Positions 1 to 9,250 are shown, numbered from the stretch's first letter. The stretch is DNA of 64,000 bases from Mucilaginibacter daejeonensis (GCF_020783335.1 NZ_CP086068.1:1302001-1366000); one strand, 5' to 3'. A program made the numbers and translations. Notes: generated by a model not told the origin, from the sequence alone.

Positions 1-194
1 ATCTTATTGAACACCCTGATAAAGCCATTCTGCAACATATCTTCGGCCTCCATCTTGTCCACCGCGTAGCGCATGCACACGGCCAGCATCTTTGGCGCGA
101 ACTGCTTATAAAGCAATTCCTGCGCTTTGCCGTGCCCTGATCTGCATTTGGTGATGAGTTCTTCGGTCGAATATTTATGTTTCAGGAACATCAT
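1..194 (-). CDS. ECF-type RNA polymerase sigma factor, N-terminal fragment
   Basis: The gene reads leftward and runs off the window; about 64 residues are visible. The fragment starts MMFLKHKYSTEELITKC and contains GHGKAQELLYKQFAPKMLAVC followed by DKMEAEDMLQNGFIRVF. This is the region 2 pattern of sigma-70 family ECF factors: a helical core-binding segment and a D-x-x-Q-x-x-F-like stretch. Two adjacent ATG codons (194 and 191) could serve as start. A diverged copy of the TGTAACA repeat lies about 120 bp upstream. Which ECF group it belongs to cannot be judged without region 4. Confidence 0.8.
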   Translation of the reverse strand, partial: MMFLKHKYSTEELITKCRSGHGKAQELLYKQFAPKMLAVCMRYAVDKMEAEDMLQNGFIRVFNK

Positions 195-313
195 TTGTAA
201 GGTAGATGATGCTCCGGCTAAAATGGTTGCATGGCTTTATAAAAAAAAGTTCAAATGGGTCAATTACCGACTTTGATCAGGTATGTGTGGCCGGATTTAA
301 GTTCGTTTCAAAG

Positions 314-467
314 TGTTTCATCGATGTAACAAGATACCCCGTTTCACGGTGATATTGGTTGCTACAGATTTAAGAAAAACCTGACTTTTTCAAGAAATAT
401 CAAGAATTATCAATATAACGACTTCACGTCGAAGCCAGAAGTACGAAATGTAACACCATTTTTAACA
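314..467 (+). repeat. Diverged copy (F1) of the TGTAACA intergenic element
   Basis: TGTTTCA-N4-TGTAACA (314-331) is followed by a core and then TGTAACA-N5-TTTAACA (449-467). The AAAAACC block begins 44 nt after the first dyad, exactly as in the copies at 45909 and 51935, and ACTTTTTC-AGAAA follows it. The right part of the core is about 31 nt longer than in the other two copies. It sits between two genes that both read leftward. Confidence 0.6.
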
Positions 468-488
468 GCGTTCAAGCGTAGCCAAATA

Positions 489-863
489 CTACTCGGGGGT
501 GAGTATCTCTTCACCTTTCAGGTCGATCGATCCTGTGTCGGGTTCAAGCCTAAGGTCCCAATCAATGGTATCGAACGACCGGTTGTGAACATCCGAACAG
601 GTGAAATGGTACTTCACTTCAAAACGGCACCTGAACCTGCCTTTCAGCTGGTCGGCATCGAAATTAAAGTTCTGTAATTCAAAGTTATGGACCTCTGGTG
701 AACCACCGTCGTTACGGTGATATTCCCACAGAGCGGTGCACATCTGGCTGCGGTTGGTAGATATCTGAAATATATCGGTCAGAAACTGCTCATAGCTGAT
801 CTGTCCGTTCAGCAAAGAGGCAATGTGGTCAGGTTCGGTATGTAGTTGAAGTCTTTCGGCCAT
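489..863 (-). CDS. Conserved-looking hypothetical protein, 124 aa
   Basis: I do not recognise this family. The protein has no signal peptide or membrane segment. It has a helical N-terminal third (AERLQLHTEPDHIASLLN) and a beta-rich acidic remainder ending DLKGEEILTPE. It lies downstream of ilvA in the same direction but is separated from it by a good intrinsic terminator (921-960), so it probably has its own transcript. Cytoplasmic location is inferred. The reading frame is intact and codon use resembles the neighbours. Confidence 0.6.
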   Translation of the reverse strand: MAERLQLHTEPDHIASLLNGQISYEQFLTDIFQISTNRSQMCTALWEYHRNDGGSPEVHNFELQNFNFDADQLKGRFRCRFEVKYHFTCSDVHNRSFDTIDWDLRLEPDTGSIDLKGEEILTPE

Positions 864-920
864 GATAGAAAATGTATATCGGTATTCAGCAAATATCTGG
901 CCTGTGGACTGACTTTCAGC

Positions 921-960
921 AAAAAAAGAAACGGCTCACTACTTATGGTAACGAGCCGTT
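921..960 (-). terminator. Intrinsic terminator of the ilv-leu operon
   Basis: Perfect 8-bp arms AACGGCTC (930-937) and GAGCCGTT (953-960); on the minus strand the hairpin is followed by a run of T (plus-strand A run 921-927). It lies 28 bp beyond the ilvA stop codon. Confidence 0.8.
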
Positions 961-987
961 GCTTATCTCAAAGAAAGGAAAATGCTT

Positions 988-2238
988 TTAAACCAGGTAT
1001 TCGAACAGCGTTTGGTCGCGGTTCACCTCGATCACATCAAACTTGTGTTCTTCCATGCGTTGCAGCAGGGCAGGGTAGTCCTCTGCATTTTTAAGTTCGA
1101 TGCCTACCAGGGCCGGTCCGCGTTCGCGTTCGGTCTTTTTAATGAACTCAAAACGGGTGATATCATCACCAGGACCTAATACTTCACTCACAAACAGTTT
1201 CAAGGCTCCCGGACGCTGCGGGAAACGTACAATGAAATAGTGCTTCAAGCCTTCATACAGTAATGATTGCTCCTTGATCTCGCCCATGCGGTCGATATCA
1301 TTATTACCACCACTGATCACGCAAACCACCTTTTTACCGGCTATTTGATCTTTGATGAGGTCAAGTACCGCTACCGATAGTGCGCCTGCAGGCTCCACCA
1401 CTATGGCGTCCTCGTTGTAAAGCTTCAATATAGTAGTACAAACCTTACCTTCAGGTACCGAGAGCATATCATCCAGCACCTCATTGCAGATCTGGTAGGT
1501 AAAATGGCCTACGCGCTTCACCGCCGCACCATCAACGAAACGGTTAATTTGCGACAGGGTATACGGCTGTCCACGACGTATGGCCTCGATCATAGAAGGT
1601 GCACCTTCAGGTTCAACACCGATCAGTTGGATGTTGGGGTTAAGCTGCTTGAAAAAGCTGCCTACACCAGCAGCCAAACCGCCGCCACCCACCGGCATCA
1701 CGATCACCTCAGCATCCGGCAGGTCCTCATTGATCTCGATACCTACGGTACCCTGACCTTCAATGATCCGGTGATCATCAAAAGGGGGGATGAAGGTCAT
1801 ACCATTAGCCTCGGTGTACTTCAGGGCTTCCTGTAAGCAGTCATCAAAGGTGTCACCTACGAGCACGATCTCCACGTTGCCATTGCCGAACATTTCGGTC
1901 TGCTTCACTTTTTGGCGGGGTGTAATTCCCGGCATAAAGATCACGCCTTTGATGTCAAGTCGCTTGCAAGAAAAGGCTACGCCCTGAGCATGGTTACCTG
2001 CACTGGCGCAAACCACGCCTTTAGCTAACTGCTCGTGAGGTAACTGGCTGATCATGTTGTAGGCACCGCGCAATTTGTACGAACGTACCACCTGCAGGTC
2101 CTCACGTTTGAAATATATCTCGCAGCCGTACTTGTCCGACAGCCCCTGATTAAATTCCAGCGGCGTACGGCGTACCACTTTGCGCAGCCTTTCGCGGGCC
2201 GTAGCAAAGTCTAGCTGCATGTTGGTTTCGGTATCCAT
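988..2238 (-). CDS. ilvA: Threonine ammonia-lyase (threonine dehydratase), biosynthetic
   Basis: PLP enzyme that deaminates threonine to 2-oxobutanoate, the entry step to isoleucine. The PLP lysine is K55 in SYKLRGAYN; SAGNHAQG (79-86) and GGGGLAAG (184-191) are the substrate and phosphate loops. Residues about 330-416 form one ACT-like regulatory domain (FIVRFPQRPGAL...), so this is the 416-aa form with a single regulatory domain rather than the two-domain E. coli enzyme of about 514 aa. The start codon overlaps the leuA stop by one base (TAATG), indicating coupled translation. It is the last gene of the operon. Confidence 0.95.
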   Translation of the reverse strand: MDTETNMQLDFATARERLRKVVRRTPLEFNQGLSDKYGCEIYFKREDLQVVRSYKLRGAYNMISQLPHEQLAKGVVCASAGNHAQGVAFSCKRLDIKGVIFMPGITPRQKVKQTEMFGNGNVEIVLVGDTFDDCLQEALKYTEANGMTFIPPFDDHRIIEGQGTVGIEINEDLPDAEVIVMPVGGGGLAAGVGSFFKQLNPNIQLIGVEPEGAPSMIEAIRRGQPYTLSQINRFVDGAAVKRVGHFTYQICNEVLDDMLSVPEGKVCTTILKLYNEDAIVVEPAGALSVAVLDLIKDQIAGKKVVCVISGGNNDIDRMGEIKEQSLLYEGLKHYFIVRFPQRPGALKLFVSEVLGPGDDITRFEFIKKTERERGPALVGIELKNAEDYPALLQRMEEHKFDVIEVNRDQTLFEYLV

Positions 2239-3407
2239 TATTGTTGTTTGACCAACCGGTGTGCCACTAACGACAGCAGGTCGGCATCATTTATATCCAA
2301 TTTACTATCGGCCAGTTTCAAGAAGTTCTGGTAAACCACGGCTAACTCTTCTTTGTCCAGGTTATGGCCTAAGCGATCCAGGTGGAACTTCAATGCGTGG
2401 CGGCCACTGCGCGCGGTCAATACGATGGTGGCGCTTGGGAAACCCACATCCTCTGGGCGAATGATCTCATAGTTCTCGCGGTTCTTTAAAAAACCGTCCT
2501 GGTGAATACCTGAGCTATGGGCAAAGGCATTGGCACCCACGATAGCTTTATTAGGCTGTACCGGCATGCGCATTTGGCTGCTGATCATGCGACTCAGCTC
2601 GTAAAAGCTTTGGGTGTTGATGTTGGTATGCAGGCCAAGGCTTTGATGCGTTTTCAAGATCATGACGACCTCCTCGATAGAGGTATTGCCTGCACGCTCG
2701 CCGATACCGTTGATGGTGCCTTCGATCTGGCGGGCACCATTCTGCAAACCAGCTACCGAGTTGGCTGTGGCCAAACCCAGATCATTATGGCAATGTACCG
2801 AAATGATGGCCTTATCAATATTCTTAACGTTCTCTTTCAGGAAACGGATCTTGCTGCCATATTGGTCAGGTAGGCAGTATCCGTTCGTATCGGGGATGTT
2901 CACTACGGTTGCACCTGCACCGATCACGGCTTCTACCATTTTAGCAAGGTATTCGATATCGGCACGGCCGGCATCTTCAGCATAGAACTCGATGTCCTCT
3001 ACCGACTTTTTAGCATACTTTACCGCTTCAACGGCACGCTCCAAAATCTCTTCGCGGGTGCTGTTGAATTTGGTCTTGATGTGCATATCTGATGAGCCAA
3101 TGCCGGTATGGATACGCGGACGTTTGGCAAATTTCAATGCTTCTACAGCAGCATCGATGTCACCTTTGTGCGCACGGGTAAGCGCACACACGGTAGGGTT
3201 ATTTACTGCTTTGGCGATCTCCACAACGCTTTGGAAATCGCCCGGACTTGAGGCCGGAAAGCCAGCCTCTATGATGTCAACGCCCAGCGCTTCCAGTTCG
3301 CGCGCTATCTCTATCTTTTCAGGCGTGGTCAACTGGCAGCCCGGTACCTGCTCACCATCACGCAAGGTGGTGTCAAATACATAAACTCGGTTTGGATCGT
3401 GTAACAT
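2238..3407 (-). CDS. leuA: 2-isopropylmalate synthase, short form without C-terminal regulatory domain
   Basis: Condenses acetyl-CoA with 2-oxoisovalerate, the first step of leucine synthesis. The HMGL-like TIM barrel has [10 protein letters not shown] (11-20) and the metal-binding HCHND (205-209). I start it at 3407 ([10 protein letters not shown]); the longer frame from 3449 only translates the upstream repeat. At 389 aa it ends shortly after the linker helices, whereas classical LeuA is about 500-520 aa with a C-terminal leucine-binding domain. Short proteins of this class can be hard to tell from homocitrate or citramalate synthases, but position inside leuBCD settles the likely role. Confidence 0.9.
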   Translation of the reverse strand: MLHDPNRVYVFDTTLRDGEQVPGCQLTTPEKIEIARELEALGVDIIEAGFPASSPGDFQSVVEIAKAVNNPTVCALTRAHKGDIDAAVEALKFAKRPRIHTGIGSSDMHIKTKFNSTREEILERAVEAVKYAKKSVEDIEFYAEDAGRADIEYLAKMVEAVIGAGATVVNIPDTNGYCLPDQYGSKIRFLKENVKNIDKAIISVHCHNDLGLATANSVAGLQNGARQIEGTINGIGERAGNTSIEEVVMILKTHQSLGLHTNINTQSFYELSRMISSQMRMPVQPNKAIVGANAFAHSSGIHQDGFLKNRENYEIIRPEDVGFPSATIVLTARSGRHALKFHLDRLGHNLDKEELAVVYQNFLKLADSKLDINDADLLSLVAHRLVKQQ

Positions 3408-3419
3408 ATGTTTTATTTT

Positions 3420-3498
3420 TAGTATCAAGTAGTTAGTATCAAGTATCAAGACGAGACCCTTTTTGAGGTCTTACTACTTGATACTGTATACTTGCTAC
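3420..3498. repeat. Word-repeat palindrome (AGTATCAAGTAGT family)
   Basis: The left arm repeats the word AGTATCAAG three times (3420-3450); the right arm carries ACTACTTGATACTGTATACTT (3474 on). Together they fold around CCTTTTTGAGG. It fills nearly the whole leuA to methyltransferase gap. Confidence 0.7.
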
Positions 3499-4253
3499 TA
3501 TTCTTTTATCGCTATAAATCTTAATCTTTTATAATCGGCGTACCATTGGCCGTTCTCGTTGTAGGCGGGTTCGAGCAGGTCGGTCACCTCTTGCAGTATA
3601 TCTGCCTGTTCGGCTTCAGGTATGCCTTTAAAGTATTGGCTGCCGAACATTTTGATCCACTTGGCTACGCCCTGGTCGCCGTCTTGCAGCGGTGTTTTGC
3701 GGTCAAAATGAGCCGCGTAGGTCACTCTGAAACCGCCACGTTCGAGCAGGTTGGTATACTCGCCCAATGAAGGGAAGTACCAGATCTGCGTTTCGGCCTG
3801 CATGGTGTAGCCGCGTTGTTGTAACACTTGTTTAAGCGCGGCTCGTAGTTTACCGACATTGCCCTTACCGCCCATTTCGGCCACAAAGCGGCCGCCTGGT
3901 TTGAGTGCCTCGAATACCGAACGGATCACGCCGGCTGAGTTGTGGATCCAGTGTAGCGCCGCGTTCGAGAATACGGCATCACAAGGATACTCTACTGTAA
4001 AGTTAGCGGCATCCTCCACCTCGAATCTCACATCAGGGTATTTAAAACGTGCCTGTGCGATCATTTCGGGTGAGTTGTCGGTCCCTATCACATCGGCGCC
4101 CTGTTCTTTGATCAATTTGGTGAGGTCGCCGGTGCCGCAGCCAATATCCAATATGGATTCGCCGGCTTTTACGTCCAGTAGCTCCAGCACGTTCTCGCCA
4201 AATTGCGATACAAAGCTGTGTTTATCGTCGTATAGATCTGCGTTCCATTTCAT
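3498..4253 (-). CDS. Class I SAM-dependent methyltransferase, Tam-like
   Basis: A 251-aa Rossmann methyltransferase. SAM-binding motif I is ILDIGCGTGDLT, motif II is VIGTDNSPEM, and FSNAALHWI and LKPGGRFVAEMGG follow. The N-terminal WNADLY, the FxNAxLxW segment and the C-terminal NGQWYADYKRLRFIA resemble the layout of trans-aconitate 2-methyltransferase. It sits between leuB and leuA in the same direction, with about 29 bp to leuB and a repeat before leuA. The substrate is unknown; methylation of a pathway acid is only a contextual guess. Confidence 0.8.
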   Translation of the reverse strand: MKWNADLYDDKHSFVSQFGENVLELLDVKAGESILDIGCGTGDLTKLIKEQGADVIGTDNSPEMIAQARFKYPDVRFEVEDAANFTVEYPCDAVFSNAALHWIHNSAGVIRSVFEALKPGGRFVAEMGGKGNVGKLRAALKQVLQQRGYTMQAETQIWYFPSLGEYTNLLERGGFRVTYAAHFDRKTPLQDGDQGVAKWIKMFGSQYFKGIPEAEQADILQEVTDLLEPAYNENGQWYADYKRLRFIAIKE

Positions 4254-4282
4254 GATCGTTATTCGCTATGATTCGTTTGTAA

Positions 4283-5377
4283 TTATTTCAATTCAGGTTT
4301 ACCCAGGAACTGCAAGACCATCTCACCCATTTCTTTGGTGCCTAATATCTTTTCAGGCTGGGTCTGGCTGTCGGCAATGTCGCCGGTGCGGTAGCCTGCT
4401 TTAAGTACCTGGTCAATGGCCGAGGTCACACGCTTGGCTTCTTCTTTGAGGCCAAAGCTGATCTCGAGCATCAGAGCCACCGATAGGATAGAGGCAAGCG
4501 GGTTAGCCTTGTTCTGACCGGCAATGTCATGTGCCGAACCGTGGATTGGCTCAAAGAAGCCTGTACCATCGCCAACGGAAGCTGATGCCAGCATACCCAT
4601 CGATCCCGCGATCTGAGAGGCCTCGTCGGTTAGGATGTCACCGAACAGGTTAGCGGTCAGAACCACGTCGAACTTTTTAGGGTTCTTCACCAGTTGCATG
4701 GCGGCATTGTCAATGAACATGTGCTCGGTCTCTACATCTGGATACTCAGGTGCCAGACCTTGTACCACTTCGCGCCATAAGCGTGATGATTCCAGCACGT
4801 TGGCCTTATCTACCGAGCAAAGACGTTTACTGCGTGCCTGAGCGGCCTCAAAAGCCTTGCGCGCTATACGCTCTACCTCATAACGATGGTAGATCATCAG
4901 GTCAGATGCCGTGTTACGGTCCTCGCTGCGGATCTTCTCACCAAAGTAAACGTCGCCGGTCAATTCGCGGAAGAAAAGGATATCAGTACCGCGCAGTACG
5001 GCCGGTTTTAGGCTCGATGCATCCAGCAGCTCATCGAACAGCATGATCGGGCGCAGGTTAGCATACAGGCCAAGTTCCTTCCGGATCTTCAATAAGCCTT
5101 GCTCCGGGCGTACCTTGGCCGATGGGTCATTATCATATTTGATGTGACCTATGGCACCGAACAGTATCGCATCGCTGGCTTTTGCTTTTTCAAGTGTTTC
5201 ATCGGGCAGTGGGTTGCCTGTGGCTTCAATGCCGGCGTGGCCCATCAGCGCTTCGTCGTAAGTGAACTCGTGCTCATATGCCGAAGCGATGTGCTCCAGA
5301 ACTGCTTTACCCCAGGTAGTTACCTCGGGGCCGATGCCATCACCAGGGATGACCAGGATATGTTTTTTGATTCCCAT
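4283..5377 (-). CDS. leuB: 3-isopropylmalate dehydrogenase
   Basis: NAD-dependent oxidative decarboxylation of 3-isopropylmalate to 2-oxoisocaproate in leucine synthesis. The 364-aa protein opens with HILVIPGDGIGPEV, carries LRPIMLF, RELTGDVYFGEK and ANLFGDILTDEASQIAGSMGM, and ends in the dimer-forming isocitrate/isopropylmalate dehydrogenase fold (SVGDGTGFFEPIHGSAHDIAGQ). Length is normal. Cytoplasmic homodimer by family knowledge. It is separated from leuD by a perfect 21-bp-arm palindrome. Confidence 0.97.
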   Translation of the reverse strand: MGIKKHILVIPGDGIGPEVTTWGKAVLEHIASAYEHEFTYDEALMGHAGIEATGNPLPDETLEKAKASDAILFGAIGHIKYDNDPSAKVRPEQGLLKIRKELGLYANLRPIMLFDELLDASSLKPAVLRGTDILFFRELTGDVYFGEKIRSEDRNTASDLMIYHRYEVERIARKAFEAAQARSKRLCSVDKANVLESSRLWREVVQGLAPEYPDVETEHMFIDNAAMQLVKNPKKFDVVLTANLFGDILTDEASQIAGSMGMLASASVGDGTGFFEPIHGSAHDIAGQNKANPLASILSVALMLEISFGLKEEAKRVTSAIDQVLKAGYRTGDIADSQTQPEKILGTKEMGEMVLQFLGKPELK

Positions 5378-5390
5378 GTTTTATCAGTAT

Positions 5391-5472
5391 CGTCATTGCG
5401 AGGCACGAAGCAATCTCTGAACGCGTTCGTCAGTTCGTCTCCGCAGGGATCGCTTCGTGCCTCGCAATGACG
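5391..5472. repeat. REP-like palindrome with perfect 21-bp arms
   Basis: Arms 5391-5411 (CGTCATTGCGAGGCACGAAGC is the left arm, here split as CGTCATTGCG plus AGGCACGAAGC) and 5452-5472 are exact reverse complements, enclosing a 40-nt loop. Same family as 7987-8077 and the half copy at 30870. It occupies most of the leuB-leuD gap. Confidence 0.85.
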
Positions 5473-5485
5473 CGTGGGTAGTTAA

Positions 5486-6073
5486 TTACTTATTTTCGTA
5501 TTCCTCTACTAATTGTTTGTTGCTCAGGATGTAGTCGATATCATCATACCCGTTCAGGAGGCAGGCCTTTTTGTACGGATTGATCTCGAAGCTCTCCTGC
5601 TCGCCTGTGCTGGCGATCTTGATGAACTGGTTGTCCAGGTCTACCTCGATCTGGGCGTGTGCATCCTCGTAAACGGTATCGAATATCTTTTTCAAGAACT
5701 CGTCGCTCACCTGGATAGGCAGCAGGCCGTTGTTCAGGGCGTTGCCTTTAAATATGTCGGCAAAAAAGCTGCTCACTACCACATCAAAACCATAGTCAGA
5801 TATGGCCCAGGCGGCATGCTCACGACTACTTCCGCAGCCAAAGTTCTTGCCTGCTACCAGGATCTTACCCGAGTAGGTAGGGTGATTGAGCACGAAATCG
5901 GCCTTAGGCTGATCATTCTCATCAAAGCGCCAGTCGCGGAACAAGTTGTTGCCAAAACCTTCACGAGTGGTGGCCTTCAGGAACCTTGCCGGAATGATCT
6001 GGTCGGTATCAATATTTTCGATAGGCAAAGGCACTACCGAGGTTTGTAAGTGTTTAAATATCTTGGTCGCCAT
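5486..6073 (-). CDS. leuD: 3-isopropylmalate dehydratase small subunit
   Basis: Swivelling small subunit of isopropylmalate isomerase, partner of LeuC. At 195 aa it is normal for the family. It carries [28 protein letters not shown] and [10 protein letters not shown], the typical aconitase domain 4 motifs. Its ATG (6071-6073) lies only four bases from the end of the 6078-6578 cassette, so that element now supplies the whole upstream region of leuD. Confidence 0.96.
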   Translation of the reverse strand: MATKIFKHLQTSVVPLPIENIDTDQIIPARFLKATTREGFGNNLFRDWRFDENDQPKADFVLNHPTYSGKILVAGKNFGCGSSREHAAWAISDYGFDVVVSSFFADIFKGNALNNGLLPIQVSDEFLKKIFDTVYEDAHAQIEVDLDNQFIKIASTGEQESFEINPYKKACLLNGYDDIDYILSNKQLVEEYENK

Positions 6074-6077
6074 GTCT

Positions 6078-6578
6078 TGAACCGGAATTTTAGGAATTTA
6101 TAGAATTTACAGAATTCATTAAATTCGGGTTTATCTTTTTATTAAATAATCTTTTGAATTGAAGGCTGTTGCTGCCGAAGTTTATCAGCAAGCCCGTCCT
6201 AACCTGATAGGCCTCTAAATAGTTGATGGCTTGTGCCAAGTGAATATCCTCTAACTGACTCAGAGCTTTGAGCTCGACCATGATCTCACCTTCTACAAAG
6301 AAATCTACTCTTCTGGTGCCGATACATTCATCTCTATAAACGATCGGCATTGCCATTTCTCTTTCAAAGATCAATCCAGCCAATTTCATTTCTATCTCTA
6401 AAGCTCGTTGGTAGATGACTTCTTGAAATCCATTACCTAATGTAGCATGAACACGCATCGCACAACCAATGATCAGCCCAGTGCAGTCATTAAATTGTGT
6501 TGGAGTTATGTTCGCTGTAATCATCAGTTTCAGAAAGTCAATTCTGGTAATTTTATCAATTCTTAAAATTCCGGTTCA
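6078..6578. mobile_element. GxxExxY cassette bounded by 41-bp inverted repeats
   Basis: Ends 6078-6118 and 6538-6578 are inverted repeats matching at 35 of 41 positions, the outer 15 (TGAACCGGAATTTTA) being identical. They are built from repeated GAATT units. Inside is one AT-rich ORF whose last codons (MNSVNSINS) are made by the left repeat. The right repeat encodes the last leuC residues and its TAA; the left one ends four bases before the leuD ATG. I see no target-site duplication (GTCT versus GATA). No transposase is present; mobility is inferred from the boundaries. Confidence 0.6.
6090..6524 (-). CDS. GxxExxY family protein (PD-(D/E)xK nuclease-like)
   Basis: 144 aa. The family signature is visible in GNGFQEVIY (G-x-x-E-x-x-Y), followed by [22 protein letters not shown] and the nuclease-like [15 protein letters not shown], where D and E-x-K could be metal ligands. 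A final helical part, [10 protein letters not shown], and [13 protein letters not shown] are also typical. The biochemical role of the family is not established. It is more AT-rich than leuC and leuD and interrupts their usual adjacency, which suggests acquisition. Confidence 0.85.
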   Translation of the reverse strand: MITANITPTQFNDCTGLIIGCAMRVHATLGNGFQEVIYQRALEIEMKLAGLIFEREMAMPIVYRDECIGTRRVDFFVEGEIMVELKALSQLEDIHLAQAINYLEAYQVRTGLLINFGSNSLQFKRLFNKKINPNLMNSVNSINS

Positions 6579-7975
6579 GATATTAACTCGCGTATATCGG
6601 TTATTTTGCCGGTAACGGCCGCTGCTGCTGCAGTGAGCGGACTGGCCAGGAAAGTGCGTGAGTTGGGGCCTTGGCGGCCTTCAAAGTTGCGGTTAGAGGT
6701 AGATACGCAGTACTTGCCTGCCGGTATCTTGTCCTCGTTCATGCCTAAGCAGGCACTGCAACCTGGTTCGCGCAGTGGGAAACCTGCTGCTTCAAATACT
6801 TTGTCCAAACCTTCTTCAATGGCTTGTAATTGTACTTGTTTACTGCCGGGTACTACCCAAACGGTCACATTCTCGGCTTTTTGCTTGCCTTTGATGAAGG
6901 CGGCCACCTCGCGCAGGTCTTCGATACGCGAGTTGGTGCAGCTACCGATAAACACGTAGTCGATAGGCTTGCCCAGCATCAGCTGATCATCATGCAGGCC
7001 CATGTAGTTCAGGGCTTTGGCATATGATCCCTGCTCCTTCGCCTCGAAGCTTGAGGTTTCGGGTACGTGTTGAGTGATACCTATACCCATACCAGGGTTG
7101 GTACCATATGTTATCATGGGCTCGATGTCGGCAGCGTCAAAGTAAAGTTCGCTGTCGAACTGAGCGTCTTGGTCAGAGTAAAGGGTTTGCCAATAAGCTA
7201 CGGCTTTGTCCCACTCTTCGCCTTTAGGGGCAAATTCGCGGCCTTTTACGTAGTCGATGGTGGTTTGGTCAGGAGCGATGAGTCCGCCACGGGCACCCAT
7301 CTCGATGCTCATGTTGCAGATGGTCATGCGGCCTTCCATGCTCAGGGAGCGGATGGTGTCGCCTGCATACTCCACAAAATAACCGGTACCGCCTGCGGCC
7401 GATATTTTGGAGATGATGTACAGGATAATGTCTTTTGCGCCTACGCCTTTTTGAAGTTGTCCGTTCACTTCGATCTTCATGCGTTTAGGGCGTTGCTGTA
7501 ACAAGCACTGGGTAGCCAGTACCTGCTCAACTTGTGAGGTGCCTATACCAAAGGCTATAGCGCCGAATGCGCCATGGGTAGAGGTATGGCTATCACCGCA
7601 CACATAAGTGCAGCCAGGGCGGGTGATGCCCAACTCAGGACCGATCACGTGCACGATACCCTGGTAGGGGTGACCTAAACCGTAAAGTTCGATACCGAAC
7701 TCAGCACAGTTCTTGGTCAGCATATCTACCTGGTAACGTGAAAGCTCTTCCCTGATCGGCAGGTGCTGATCCCAGGTAGGTACGTTATGATCGGCAGTGG
7801 CCACGGTTTGTTTTGGCCTGAAAACTGGTAAACCACGCTCGCGCAAACCATCAAAGGCCTGCGGGCTGGTCACCTCATGAATAAAATGTGTGTCGATATA
7901 TAAAATATCAGGGAAGCCTTCTTTGCTGCTCACCACGTGCGCATCCCAGATCTTATCGAATAATGTTTGTCCCAT
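6563..7975 (-). CDS. leuC: 3-isopropylmalate dehydratase large subunit
   Basis: Large, 4Fe-4S-bearing subunit of isopropylmalate isomerase (2- to 3-isopropylmalate). Cluster ligands are C346 (GSCTNSR), C406 and C409 (GCSACLG). Length, 470 aa, is normal. The last five codons and stop (SEPEF*) come from the inverted repeat at 6538-6578, so the C-terminus was probably rewritten by the insertion without harming the fold. LeuD follows after the cassette. Confidence 0.97.
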   Translation of the reverse strand: MGQTLFDKIWDAHVVSSKEGFPDILYIDTHFIHEVTSPQAFDGLRERGLPVFRPKQTVATADHNVPTWDQHLPIREELSRYQVDMLTKNCAEFGIELYGLGHPYQGIVHVIGPELGITRPGCTYVCGDSHTSTHGAFGAIAFGIGTSQVEQVLATQCLLQQRPKRMKIEVNGQLQKGVGAKDIILYIISKISAAGGTGYFVEYAGDTIRSLSMEGRMTICNMSIEMGARGGLIAPDQTTIDYVKGREFAPKGEEWDKAVAYWQTLYSDQDAQFDSELYFDAADIEPMITYGTNPGMGIGITQHVPETSSFEAKEQGSYAKALNYMGLHDDQLMLGKPIDYVFIGSCTNSRIEDLREVAAFIKGKQKAENVTVWVVPGSKQVQLQAIEEGLDKVFEAAGFPLREPGCSACLGMNEDKIPAGKYCVSTSNRNFEGRQGPNSRTFLASPLTAAAAAVTGKITDIRELISEPEF

Positions 7976-7986
7976 AAAAAATAACT

Positions 7987-8077
7987 ATGTCATTGCGAGC
8001 GATAGCGTGGCAATCTTGCCGCTTTTAGATCTAAACGCGATGAGATTGCCACGTCGCTACGCTCCTCGCAATGACAT
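7987..8077. repeat. REP-like palindrome, imperfect arms
   Basis: ATGTCATTGCGAG at the left and CTCGCAATGACAT at the right, with inner arms GTGGCAATCT / AGATTGCCAC; the arms differ by a short indel (GCGATAGC versus GAGCGTAGCGAC). Fills the leuC-ilvC gap. Same family as 5391-5472. Confidence 0.8.
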
Positions 8078-8094
8078 ATTTTAAAGTGTTTATC

Positions 8095-9153
8095 TTATGC
8101 TTCTACTTCCTGGTTCTCAGGGCGTAAGCTGCGTACAGTTTTGCCGGCTTGCCACAATTCACTTTCGCGAAGTTCACGCAGTTCTTCGTTCAGTTTTTCG
8201 CGGTAGTCAGGCTGGCTGTTGCTATCGATCGAGCGTTGCGACTCTTTACCGGTAGCTACGCTGTCGTACAGTTCTTCAAATACTGGTTTAGTGGCATCAC
8301 GGAATTTTTTCCACCAATCTAAAGCACCGCGTTGTGCAGTGGTAGAGCAGTTGGCGTACATCCAGTCCATACCGTTCTCAGCAACCAGTGGCATTAATGA
8401 TTGGGTAAGCTCTTCAACGGTCTCGTTGAATGCTTCAGATGGAGAGTGACCTTTTGCACGCAGTACCTCAAATTGTGCAGCGAAGATACCCTGGATACAA
8501 CCCATCAAAGTACCACGCTCACCGGTAAGGTCGCTGTATACTTCTTTACGGAAATCGGTCTCGAACAGGTAACCGCTACCTACAGCGATACCTAAAGCGA
8601 TCACACGCTCAAATGCTTTACCGGTAGCATCCTGGAAGATCGCGTAGCTTGAGTTCAAACCACGGCCTTGCAGGAACATACGGCGCAGTGAGGTACCCGA
8701 ACCTTTAGGGGCAACCAGGAACACGTCAACATCGGCAGGAGGGATGATACCGGTCTGCTCGTTAAAGGTGATACCGAAACCGTGAGAGAAATAAAGGGCT
8801 TTGCCAGCAGTTAAATGTTTTTTAACGGTTGGCCACAGTTCGATCTGGGCGGCGTCACTTAACAGGTAGCAAATGATGGTACCTTTTTCAAGTGCTTCTT
8901 CGATCTCGAACAGGGTCTCGCCAGGTACAAAGCCGTCAGCAACAGCCTTATCCCAGGTCTTTGAGTTCTTGCGCTGACCAACGATCACGTTAATGCCGTT
9001 GTCTTTTTGGTTAAGCGCCTGGCCCGGACCTTGTACACCGTAGCCGATCACCGCTACAACTTCATTTTTAAGCACTTCCTGTGCTTTTGATAATGGAAAT
9101 TCGTCGCGGGTAACTACGTTCTCTTCAGTACCGCCAAAATTTAATTGTGCCAT
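8095..9153 (-). CDS. ilvC: Ketol-acid reductoisomerase
   Basis: NADPH-dependent isomerisation and reduction of acetolactate and acetohydroxybutyrate. The 352-aa protein has the nucleotide loop VIGYGVQGPGQALN (about 36-49), SHGFGITF and LVAPKGSGTSLRRMF, then the Mg-binding knotted domain with SDLTGERGTLMG and VEELTQSLMPLVAENG. The GVQGPGQ loop and length fit a Bacteroidota subtype of class I. It sits between leuC and the DinB-like gene in the operon. Confidence 0.96.
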   Translation of the reverse strand: MAQLNFGGTEENVVTRDEFPLSKAQEVLKNEVVAVIGYGVQGPGQALNQKDNGINVIVGQRKNSKTWDKAVADGFVPGETLFEIEEALEKGTIICYLLSDAAQIELWPTVKKHLTAGKALYFSHGFGITFNEQTGIIPPADVDVFLVAPKGSGTSLRRMFLQGRGLNSSYAIFQDATGKAFERVIALGIAVGSGYLFETDFRKEVYSDLTGERGTLMGCIQGIFAAQFEVLRAKGHSPSEAFNETVEELTQSLMPLVAENGMDWMYANCSTTAQRGALDWWKKFRDATKPVFEELYDSVATGKESQRSIDSNSQPDYREKLNEELRELRESELWQAGKTVRSLRPENQEVEA

Positions 9154-9250
9154 TTCTATGTTATTAGTTATTGGGTTATTTGTATGTTTTAGTTTTTAAG
9201 TCTGTTAGACGGCCAGTCGGTTAGATGATCGTTATTAGTATTCACATTTA

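Noticed and set aside
5391..5472. Palindrome as a transcription terminator
   Set aside because: Lies between two genes of one operon and has no T run; the same family occurs elsewhere in non-terminal positions, so it is called a repeat.
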